DNA of 33,356 nucleotides from Saprospirales bacterium (GTDB lineage: Bacteria; Bacteroidota; Bacteroidia; Chitinophagales; UBA8649): contig PAPS01000003.1 of the NCBI GenBank assembly GCA_002708985.1, positions 1 to 33,356 of the forward strand, given 5' to 3'. Below, one piece after another: positions 1-6,180 of this stretch (positions are counted from its first letter, which is position 1; every line of letters begins with the position of its first letter). The notes under the pieces are model-generated. The model did no database searches. It worked only from the letters and a program-made list of their open reading frames with translations, and had not been told where the DNA came from. The translations under genes and the position numbers were made by a program.

Positions 1-264
1 GATGAAGAGCACTTTGAAAATATTCTTCTGGATATCCAGCTAGCAGAGGCCTTGGTGCAATCTTATCCTGTGGACAGTCACGATATCTACCGAGATTTAT
101 TTATGGAAGATGTCTTTCGACAGCATAATGTGACACGGGAGCAGTATAATGCGGCCTATGATTTCTATGCTGAGGATCACCAAGCATTTCAGCGTATGCA
201 AGAAAGGTTGAAAAAGAAGGTTTATGATGCTGAAAAAATTGAAGATTTAAACTTAGATTACTAA
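1..264 (+). CDS. DUF4296 domain protein, C-terminal part (gene starts before the window)
   Basis: The reading frame is open from the first base, so only the last 87 codons of this gene are present. An internal TTG at 52 could be taken for a start, but the codons before it continue the family pattern (ILLDIQLAEAL), so the gene is truncated by the window edge. The order LDIQLAEA, then a YPVDS segment, then a short DVFRQHNV-REQYNAAYDFY block and a charged helix is typical of DUF4296, a small Bacteroidota lipoprotein family of unknown function. The lipobox expected at the N-terminus lies outside the window. The next gene starts 23 nt downstream on the same strand. The family call is from memory of the pattern; no function can be given. 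Confidence 0.75.
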   Translation, partial: DEEHFENILLDIQLAEALVQSYPVDSHDIYRDLFMEDVFRQHNVTREQYNAAYDFYAEDHQAFQRMQERLKKKVYDAEKIEDLNLDY

Positions 265-287
265 AACACAGGACAAACAAAAAATAT

Positions 288-983
288 ATGAGTAAAAAGT
301 TATATGCCAATGCGCGAGAAGCCTTGGCAGGAATAGAGGATAACATGACACTAATGCTCGGTGGTTTTGGGCTCTGTGGCATTCCGGAAAATTGTATTCG
401 AGAACTCGTACGGTTGAATATCAAAGGATTGATATGCATCTCTAACAATGCTGGAGTCGATGATTTTGGCATTGGACTTATGCTTCAACAACGACAGGTG
501 GTCAAAATGATTTCGAGTTATGTTGGAGAGAATGCTGAGTTTGAACGGCAAATGCTATCGGGTGAGTTAGAAGTTGAACTACTTCCACAGGGGACACTTG
601 CTGAAAAGTGCAGGGCTGGAGGTGCAGGAATTCCATCCTTCTTTACAGCTACTGGATACGGTACTGAAGTTGCTGAGGGAAAGGAGACGCGTGAGATCGA
701 CGGTAGGATGTATGTATTAGAGCCTGGTCTGACAGCTGATTTTGCTTACGTCAAGGCTTGGAAGGGAGATAAGTACGGTAACTTGATTTTTAAAGGAACA
801 GCGCGCAATTTTAATCCTGTTATGGCCATGGCGGGCAAAATTACCATTGCCGAAGTAGAGGAACTTGTAGAGCCCGGTGAACTCGATCCCAATTTTATAC
901 ATACTCCTGGAATTTTTGTGCAGCGCATTTTTGAAGGAGTAGATTATGAAAAGCGTATAGAACAACGCACAATAACCCAATAG
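288..983 (+). CDS. scoA: 3-oxoacid CoA-transferase subunit A
   Basis: This is the alpha subunit of a family I CoA-transferase, which moves CoA between succinyl-CoA and a 3-oxo acid such as acetoacetate in ketone-body or short-chain acid use in the cytoplasm. The protein is 231 residues, normal for ScoA/AtoD. The N-terminal segment LMLGGFGLCGIPENCI matches the glycine-rich GGFGxxGxP motif of the subunit. Later blocks such as GAGIPSFFTATGYGTEVAEG and ADFAYVKAWKGDKYGNLIFKG are also typical. The start ATG at 288 gives the expected N-terminus. The beta subunit follows after 2 nt, so the two are surely co-translated. The exact acyl acceptor cannot be read from the sequence. Confidence 0.93.
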   Translation: MSKKLYANAREALAGIEDNMTLMLGGFGLCGIPENCIRELVRLNIKGLICISNNAGVDDFGIGLMLQQRQVVKMISSYVGENAEFERQMLSGELEVELLPQGTLAEKCRAGGAGIPSFFTATGYGTEVAEGKETREIDGRMYVLEPGLTADFAYVKAWKGDKYGNLIFKGTARNFNPVMAMAGKITIAEVEELVEPGELDPNFIHTPGIFVQRIFEGVDYEKRIEQRTITQ

Positions 984-985
984 AT

Positions 986-1642
986 ATGGCTTTAAGTAAA
1001 CAACAAATCGCACAACGTATAGCACAAGAACTTAAGGATGGTTGGTATGTGAACCTTGGCATTGGTATTCCAACCTTGGTAGCCAACTATATCCCTGAAG
1101 GGGTTAATGTTACCTTACAATCTGAGAATGGACTCTTGGGTATGGGACCCTTCCCAACAGAAGATAAAGTAGATGCTGACTTGATTAATGCAGGCAAGCA
1201 AACGGTTACCATGCTCCCAGGATCTGTTTTGTTTAATTCTTCTGAGAGCTTTGCGATGATTCGTGGTGGACACATGGACCTAACGGTTTTAGGGGCAATG
1301 GAGATTGACCAAAATGGAGATATTGCCAACTGGAAAATCCCTGGAAAAATGGTCAAAGGAATGGGCGGTGCCATGGATCTTGTAGCGGGTACTGAAAATA
1401 TCATCGTGGCTATGACTCATGCAAACAAGCATGGGAAATCCAAGCTGCTTAAGCAATGTAGTCTTCCCTTAACAGGGCGCGCATGCATTAGGAGGGTTGT
1501 GACTGATTTGGCCTATCTTACCATTGAAAATGGAGCATTTGTACTCAGAGAATTAGCTCCTGGTGTGAGTGTAAAGGAGGTTGAATCATTGACAGATGGC
1601 GATCTTGTAGTTGCTGATGATGTCTGTGAAATGACATTCTAA
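986..1642 (+). CDS. scoB: 3-oxoacid CoA-transferase subunit B
   Basis: This is the beta subunit partner of the preceding gene, 218 residues, the usual size for ScoB/AtoA. It carries the catalytic glutamate in the SENG motif (Glu47 within TLQSENGLLGMGP), the residue that forms the glutamyl-CoA thioester in this family. The N-terminal VNLGIGIPTLVANY block and the GGAMDLVAGTENIIVAM block are also characteristic. It begins 2 nt after scoA, and the aminotransferase gene starts 1 nt after its stop, so all three are probably translated from one message. Possible roles are acetoacetate activation or branched-chain and ketone-body catabolism; the neighbours do not narrow this. Confidence 0.93.
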   Translation: MALSKQQIAQRIAQELKDGWYVNLGIGIPTLVANYIPEGVNVTLQSENGLLGMGPFPTEDKVDADLINAGKQTVTMLPGSVLFNSSESFAMIRGGHMDLTVLGAMEIDQNGDIANWKIPGKMVKGMGGAMDLVAGTENIIVAMTHANKHGKSKLLKQCSLPLTGRACIRRVVTDLAYLTIENGAFVLRELAPGVSVKEVESLTDGDLVVADDVCEMTF

Positions 1643-1643
1643 G

Positions 1644-2459
1644 ATGGATAAGTACTGTCTTTATCAAGGCAACATAATATCCCTCGATCAATTACACTTT
1701 ACACCCTTTGAGCGTCTGATGTACGGTGATGGATTCTTTGAAACCATCCGGTACGATCAAGGACGAATTCCTCTTTGGAACTATCATTTACGGCGTATAC
1801 AATCGTCTTGTAAAGCACTTGGCTTTGAAGTCCCTGCTGAAATTTCTTTGCCGTCAGATGATGGTTTATTGAACCAACTCATTAAATGGTTGGGAAAGAC
1901 TTCCTCTTATCGACTGCGTCTTGTAGTGGTTCGACGAAGAGGTGGTTTTTATAAAGCGCTGCATGAAGATGCCGCATTCTACATTGAAGCTGAGCCATTG
2001 AAAAATGCTTGGAATAATGCAAGGCCAATAGATATTTTACATATGCTTCCTTGGAATTCAGATAACGCGATTATACCGGGAAAGGGACCAAGAAAAGGGG
2101 ATTATGTGACGCCAAGTAAACAACGTGGCGCAAACGAAGAGGTCCTATTTTACAATGGTAAAGATTGTATGACGGAAGGAAGCTTTACAAACATTATATA
2201 TTACCGAAATGGTTTATGGCAAACGCCTAGTGCAGAGTTTCCGATGGTACATGGAGTTTTTCGGGCCTTTCTTTTGGATAAAAATCTTGTACAAGAAGGG
2301 GTCTTATCCCGTTTTTTGATCAAGGATGTGGAGGTGTTAATGTTGTGTAATGCTATACAAGGACTAATTCCTGTTCTAAGTATTCAAGGAAAGGAAATCA
2401 ATCGTTCGAAGGAAATTACCAAAGAATTTATCCACCAAGTGAACTCTGCTCTTCCTTAG
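1644..2459 (+). CDS. Aminotransferase class IV (aminodeoxychorismate lyase / branched-chain type fold)
   Basis: This 271-residue protein has the layout of fold type IV PLP enzymes (BCAT, D-amino acid aminotransferase, 4-amino-4-deoxychorismate lyase). The N-terminal RLMYGDGFFETIR is the usual DG-FET block. The segment GPRKGDYVTPSKQRGANEEVL corresponds to the region holding the Schiff-base lysine, and MTEGSFTNIIYYRNG matches the phosphate-binding TEGSxSN block. Spacing around the lysine differs from the usual K-x-x-N-Y pattern, so which lysine is catalytic is uncertain. Size and general form fit a PabC-like lyase or an uncharacterised Bacteroidota subgroup better than a true branched-chain aminotransferase. 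It lies 1 nt after scoB and 13 nt before the photolyase. Confidence 0.8.
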   Translation: MDKYCLYQGNIISLDQLHFTPFERLMYGDGFFETIRYDQGRIPLWNYHLRRIQSSCKALGFEVPAEISLPSDDGLLNQLIKWLGKTSSYRLRLVVVRRRGGFYKALHEDAAFYIEAEPLKNAWNNARPIDILHMLPWNSDNAIIPGKGPRKGDYVTPSKQRGANEEVLFYNGKDCMTEGSFTNIIYYRNGLWQTPSAEFPMVHGVFRAFLLDKNLVQEGVLSRFLIKDVEVLMLCNAIQGLIPVLSIQGKEINRSKEITKEFIHQVNSALP

Positions 2460-2472
2460 GGGTTAAGTAGAT

Positions 2473-3801
2473 ATGCAACATTCTACCTCGCCCGTAATTG
2501 CTGTTTGGCTGAGACGGGACTTACGTTTATTTGATAATCATGCCCTGCACAATGCCCTCCTTCGCGCAAAGCAAAAGCAACATAAGGTTTTGCCGATCTT
2601 TATATTCGACCGGGATATATTGGATAGGCTGGAAGACAAAGACGATCGTCGGGTTAACTTTTTACACGATCATTTATCTGCGCTTAAGGCAGGACTTCAG
2701 ATTGAGCAAAAAGACATCTGTGTGATATATGGTGATGTTATTGATGTCTGGTCATCTTTGATTAATAAGTATTGCATATCAGCTATATACAGTAATCATG
2801 ATGATGAGCCCTATGCAAAGATTCGAGATGAAAAGGTGCGCCATTTGGCGGAGAGTCAAGGAATCAAATGGCTGGATTTCAAAGATCACTTGATTTTTGA
2901 ACGAGACGAAGTGACTAAGGATGATGGCAAACCCTACACTGTATTTACACCGTATAGCAAAAAATGGCGTAGGCGTCTAGATATTGAGGGGATACCATCC
3001 TATCCTTCGGAGAACAATCTTCAACATCTATTAGATTTTACCGAAGATATGCCCTCCTTGGAATCTATGGGTTTTCAATCCCAAAAGCTCGTATTTCCTG
3101 AAAAGACGGCGGAGTGCCAAGTGCTCAAAGATTATTATGAACGCCGAAATTTTCCTTCAGTAAAGGGCACTACGCGGCTAGGTATACACCTCCGTTTTGG
3201 GACAATATCTGTAAGACAAATTTTAAAGCAGAGCGAGGAAATATCGTCTTTTGCGTTTACCAATGAGCTTATATGGAGGGATTTTTATGCTCAAATTCTC
3301 AGCCATTTTCCACATGTTGCCGAGAGAGCGTTTCGTCCGGCATATGATGAGATTGCGTGGCGCAATGACGAAAAGGATTTTGATAAGTGGTGTAAAGGGG
3401 AAACCGGCTACTCTTTGGTAGACGCAGGAATGAGAGAGTTGCTGAAGACGGGATTCATGCATAATAGGGTTCGCATGCTCGTTGCTAGCTTTTTGACTAA
3501 GCATTTGTTGATTGATTGGCGTTGGGGTGAAGCATGGTTTGCTCGCCACCTTTTAGATTTTGACTTAGCAAGCAACAATGGCGGATGGCAATGGGCTAGT
3601 GGCAGTGGCACAGATGCTGCGCCTTACTTCAGAATCTTTAATCCAATCACTCAAGCAGACAAATTTGATAAAGACGGAAAGTATCGCGATCAATTTAATC
3701 CAGGATGGCGAGACGGGGAAATTCCTATGATGGTCGACCATAAAGTAGCTCGAGAACGAGCATTAAATACTTACAGAGAGAGATTATCCGTTAAAGAATA
3801 G
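2473..3801 (+). CDS. phrB: Class I CPD photolyase (deoxyribodipyrimidine photo-lyase)
   Basis: This 442-residue flavoprotein repairs cyclobutane pyrimidine dimers using blue light. The N-terminal alpha/beta antenna domain opens with AVWLRRDLRLFDNHAL (about 8-135) and the helical FAD domain covers about 165-430. FAD-site motifs include TTRLGIHLRFGTIS, ELIWRDFYAQIL and the NNGGWQWASG block. Asn368 sits where E. coli has Asn378, which controls flavin redox chemistry. The electron-transfer Trp triad appears intact as Trp372, Trp349 and Trp296, each offset by exactly ten from E. coli 382/359/306. This supports a photoreducible repair enzyme rather than a diverged cryptochrome. The antenna cofactor cannot be told from sequence alone. 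It lies inside the plus-strand run and is followed almost directly by the peroxidase-like gene. Confidence 0.95.
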   Translation: MQHSTSPVIAVWLRRDLRLFDNHALHNALLRAKQKQHKVLPIFIFDRDILDRLEDKDDRRVNFLHDHLSALKAGLQIEQKDICVIYGDVIDVWSSLINKYCISAIYSNHDDEPYAKIRDEKVRHLAESQGIKWLDFKDHLIFERDEVTKDDGKPYTVFTPYSKKWRRRLDIEGIPSYPSENNLQHLLDFTEDMPSLESMGFQSQKLVFPEKTAECQVLKDYYERRNFPSVKGTTRLGIHLRFGTISVRQILKQSEEISSFAFTNELIWRDFYAQILSHFPHVAERAFRPAYDEIAWRNDEKDFDKWCKGETGYSLVDAGMRELLKTGFMHNRVRMLVASFLTKHLLIDWRWGEAWFARHLLDFDLASNNGGWQWASGSGTDAAPYFRIFNPITQADKFDKDGKYRDQFNPGWRDGEIPMMVDHKVARERALNTYRERLSVKE

Positions 3802-3813
3802 TTGAAGCGTATT

Positions 3814-4401
3814 ATGTCGTCCATTAAACAAAGCATACTTAAGAAGCTGTATCCCTTTATAAGAAAGGCTGCTAAGAATACTCGAAATGGAGTAGTGATT
3901 ACTAATAATCAAAATATAGCACCGACTACTTCATTATACGATTTAGAGGTAGTTCTAAGTGGTGGATCTATTTTGGATATGGTTGATTTAAAGGGTAAAA
4001 AGATACTCTTGGTCAATACAGCTTCTGATTGTGGTTATACCGGTCAATATGAGGAATTGCAGGCATTGCATGAAACAGCAGGTGATAAGGTTGCCATTAT
4101 TGCCTTTCCTGCTAACGATTTTGGCATGCAGGAACGAAAAGATGATGCCTCCATACAGGCCTTTTGTAAGACGAGTTATGGTGTTACTTTTCTCATTGCT
4201 AAGAAAGGAATCGTTCGTAAAAAGGCAGAGCAACAACCTATTTACAGATGGCTTACTGATAAATCACAAAACGGTTGGAATAATCATGCGCCGGACTGGA
4301 ACTTTGGTAAATATTTGATCAACGAAGAGGGGCTTCTTACGCATTACTTTGGACCGTCGATTTCTCCTGTTGAGAATGATGTACTGCTGACTGTACATTA
4401 A
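3814..4401 (+). CDS. Glutathione/thioredoxin peroxidase family protein
   Basis: This 195-residue protein has the thioredoxin-like fold of glutathione peroxidases, which reduce hydroperoxides with glutathione or, in bacteria, usually thioredoxin. The peroxidatic Cys73 lies in VNTASDCGYTGQYEELQALH. Gln106 and the Trp162-Asn163-Phe motif (WNFGKYL) supply the rest of the catalytic tetrad. Cys118 in QAFCKTSYGVTF is placed like the resolving cysteine of thioredoxin-dependent members. The usual NQF-QEPG block is altered to NDFGMQERK and the usual Pro after CGYT is Gly. About 55 residues precede the domain and look neither like a clear signal peptide nor a TM helix. An in-frame TTG at 3802, right after the photolyase stop, is an alternative start; I prefer the ATG at 3814. 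Confidence 0.85.
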   Translation: MSSIKQSILKKLYPFIRKAAKNTRNGVVITNNQNIAPTTSLYDLEVVLSGGSILDMVDLKGKKILLVNTASDCGYTGQYEELQALHETAGDKVAIIAFPANDFGMQERKDDASIQAFCKTSYGVTFLIAKKGIVRKKAEQQPIYRWLTDKSQNGWNNHAPDWNFGKYLINEEGLLTHYFGPSISPVENDVLLTVH

Positions 4402-4441
4402 GACCTAAAGCGCTATTTGTTTTATCTCAAAAATTGTTTCC

Positions 4442-4936
4442 ATGAAAAAAATTGTATTTCTGGCCTTTTTATTTCCAAGTTTTACAGGTCTTTATTCTCA
4501 AACGTCTTTAGATTTTTTGCTTTTTGAAAAGATTAATGCATATCGAAATTCTTATGGGCTAGAGTCGTGGCTTTGGGATCAAAAGGTGTGGGAAGCATCT
4601 TATGGACACAATAGATATTTAATGGATATAGGTCAATGTACTCACTATCAAGAAGGGAATGACTCAACATACACCGGCGGGGATAGGCTTATGCGACAAG
4701 GCGTTATATGGGGTTTGACGAGAGAAAATTGTGCAGTGACAGATAGATATAATAATGAAACAGACGAAGAACAGAGTGAAAAAATCCTTTTGCAGTGGAT
4801 CAATTCTCCTGCACACCATAAGACATTACTATGTTCAACATCTCGTTATGGCGCAGTTTCTACTACACATACCGCTAAATTCGAATGGTCTGTTGGTGCG
4901 TGGTGGACCTATTCAACACTCAATGTATATAGTTGA
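4442..4936 (+). CDS. Secreted CAP-domain (SCP/PR1-like) protein
   Basis: This 164-residue protein has a signal peptide (MKKIVFLAFLFPSFTG..YSQ, cleavage near residue 20) followed by a CAP domain. Features of the fold include FEKINAYRNSYGLESWLWDQKVWEASYGHNRYL, where a CAP helix ends in the first conserved His, then THYQEG, GGDRLM, a REN block, and WINSPAHHKTLL with the second conserved His pair. CAP proteins are secreted or periplasmic and bind lipids, metals or cell-wall components; no single activity can be assigned. It lies 40 nt after the peroxidase-like gene and closes the plus-strand run. A second, more diverged CAP-like protein is encoded at 25110-25886. Confidence 0.82.
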   Translation: MKKIVFLAFLFPSFTGLYSQTSLDFLLFEKINAYRNSYGLESWLWDQKVWEASYGHNRYLMDIGQCTHYQEGNDSTYTGGDRLMRQGVIWGLTRENCAVTDRYNNETDEEQSEKILLQWINSPAHHKTLLCSTSRYGAVSTTHTAKFEWSVGAWWTYSTLNVYS

Positions 4937-5023
4937 TTGATTATGAATAATGCCAGTTGAACTTCTTTATATCCCTTGGCTAAATCGAATTGTTGAAATA
5001 ATTGTGTCACATTGCATTGTTAA

Positions 5024-5040
5024 GGACGTTTAAAACGTCC
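5024..5040. promoter_or_regulatory. Perfect 17-nt palindrome upstream of the Fur-family gene
   Basis: GGACGTTT-A-AAACGTCC has perfect 8-bp arms around one central base, ending 47 nt before the Fur-family start codon. It could be an operator for autoregulation or for another dimeric regulator. It could also fold as a GGACG/CGTCC hairpin ending the preceding transcript, though no T-tract follows directly. Its sequence differs from the palindrome in front of the TonB receptor gene at 8505-8519. Confidence 0.4.
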
Positions 5041-5070
5041 ATCTATGGGTCGTTTTTCACCATAAAATCA

Positions 5071-5078
5071 TACCTTTC
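5071..5078 (+). promoter_or_regulatory. Possible -7 promoter box for the Fur-family gene
   Basis: TACCTTTC matches seven of the eight positions of the Bacteroidota -7 consensus TAnnTTTG and ends 9 nt before the ATG at 5088. No convincing TTTG element lies 19-21 nt upstream, so this is weak. It would give a leader of about five bases. Confidence 0.25.
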
Positions 5079-5087
5079 CTTTACACT

Positions 5088-5498
5088 ATGGAAAGTCACG
5101 AGTTGTTAAAAAACCATCACCTAAGGATTACGCCAATACGTGAGAAGGTACTCGAAGTATTTCTTACCTGCAAAGGAGAGGCTATTTCAAGGTTAACTAT
5201 TGAAAATAGCCTTGAGAGTTTTGATCGAGTTACCCTGTACCGAACAATAAAGCACTTCAAAGATAGGTGTGTGATTCATGAAGTAATGGATCAGGGCGGG
5301 TATGCGAGGTATGCGTTATGCCAGAAAAGTTGTAAGGAGACCGGAAAACATAGTGAGCATCTTCACTTTCATTGTTCCGATTGCGATAGAACGGAGTGTA
5401 TTGAGGGTGAGATTAATTTAGATATAGACCTTCCTAAGGGTTATAAGATAGATAGAGAAAGTATTGTTGTTAATGGTCAATGCGGCCGCTGTTCCTAG
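5088..5498 (+). CDS. Fur-family metal-responsive transcriptional regulator (Zur-like)
   Basis: This 136-residue cytoplasmic repressor has a winged-helix domain (about 5-60; recognition helix SFDRVTLYRTIKHF) and a metal-binding dimerisation domain. Cys96-x2-Cys99 and Cys132-x2-Cys135 form the structural zinc site. His88, His91, His93 and His95 lie just before the first pair, where Fur and Zur regulators bind their sensing metal. The short C-terminus ending in CGRC is typical of a Bacteroidota Fur subgroup. Which metal it senses (Zn, Fe or Mn) cannot be read directly. I favour zinc because the convergent operon next door encodes a His-rich TonB receptor. It has its own upstream palindrome and probably its own promoter. 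Confidence 0.88.
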   Translation: MESHELLKNHHLRITPIREKVLEVFLTCKGEAISRLTIENSLESFDRVTLYRTIKHFKDRCVIHEVMDQGGYARYALCQKSCKETGKHSEHLHFHCSDCDRTECIEGEINLDIDLPKGYKIDRESIVVNGQCGRCS

Positions 5499-5535
5499 TC
5501 AAAATTGAATCTTTATTTGGCTCAATCTATCGCAT

Positions 5536-5568
5536 AAAAAAACCGCACTTTTCACATGAAAAGTGCGG
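5536..5568 (-). terminator. Intrinsic terminator of the TonB receptor-lipoprotein operon
   Basis: Positions 5543-5554 and 5557-5568 form a perfect 12-bp inverted repeat (CCGCACTTTTCA / TGAAAAGTGCGG) with a 2-nt centre. Seven A residues at 5536-5542 become a T7 tract on the minus strand directly after the stem. It ends the minus-strand operon whose last stop codon is at 5598. There is no T-tract on the plus side, so it is probably one-directional. Confidence 0.88.
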
Positions 5569-5597
5569 CGCTTATGCTAGAGGTAAATGTCTCTTAC

Positions 5598-6164
5598 TTA
5601 GTTAATTGTAAATGGAAAAGTTACTTCAATATCTGTTTCACCGCCCGCATTAGTAATATCTCCAGAGCTAACACCAGTTCCAAACTTATCTGGCTCATGA
5701 CGCAAAATAACTGTCATAGCAGCACCATTATTTACCATACTGCTCGTAGTCATTGTGAATGTTAATCCTAAGGGATTTCCATCGCCATCTTGATCTGTAT
5801 ATGCAAAAGTCGCATCATCCGAAGAAAAGAAGAATTGGTGTTCATCGTCTTCTTCTTGAATTTCAAGTGTAATGTCATCTGCTGGAGTTTCTGTCTCATT
5901 AAGTAAAGTAATTGTTCCAGAGTAGGTTGTTCCAACACTTAAATCACCACCTGTAATTGTAGGTGCATTACCTCCCTCTCCATCAAGATCTTCAAAAGAA
6001 AAAGTTACAGTATTTCCATTGTCATCTGTTAAGAATACATTGAGAGTTGTAATAACTTCTTCTTCATTTGGAGGTGGTGGAGGAGTGTCATCTTCACTAC
6101 ATGCAGTGAAGGTCATTATTAGAGCTATAGTTGCTGCAAAAAAGGGTAAAAATTTATAATTCAT
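5598..6164 (-). CDS. Acidic lipoprotein partnered with a TonB receptor
   Basis: This 188-residue lipoprotein starts at the ATG at 6164 (MNYKFLPFFAATIA), followed by a lipobox ending FTACSEDD, so Cys is near residue 20. The frame is open further upstream to 6296, but that part overlaps the receptor gene and would bury the signal peptide, so I reject it. After a proline-rich linker come beta-rich repeats with many Asp and Glu, including EEVITTLNVFLTDDNG, ITLLNETETPADDITLE and the acidic EEDDEHQFFF block, and an RHEPDKFGTG motif near the C-terminus. Proteins of this form are often labelled 'type 1 periplasmic binding fold superfamily' in Bacteroidota and sit beside a TonB receptor. It begins 16 nt after the receptor stop. 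Capture or hand-over of the receptor's substrate is my inference. Confidence 0.8.
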   Translation of the reverse strand: MNYKFLPFFAATIALIMTFTACSEDDTPPPPPNEEEVITTLNVFLTDDNGNTVTFSFEDLDGEGGNAPTITGGDLSVGTTYSGTITLLNETETPADDITLEIQEEDDEHQFFFSSDDATFAYTDQDGDGNPLGLTFTMTTSSMVNNGAAMTVILRHEPDKFGTGVSSGDITNAGGETDIEVTFPFTIN

Positions 6165-6180
6165 AATATAAAAATTGGGG

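Noticed and set aside
101-472. Minus-strand frames opposite the DUF4296 and scoA genes (also 717-1025, 1087-1404)
   Set aside because: They are antisense to well-supported genes and show no recognisable domain or compositional support.
5543-5568. The terminator stem contains AAGTGCGGT on the minus strand, identical to the core of the Haemophilus DNA uptake signal
   Set aside because: It occurs once, within an obvious terminator, in a Bacteroidota genome; chance identity is more likely than an uptake sequence.
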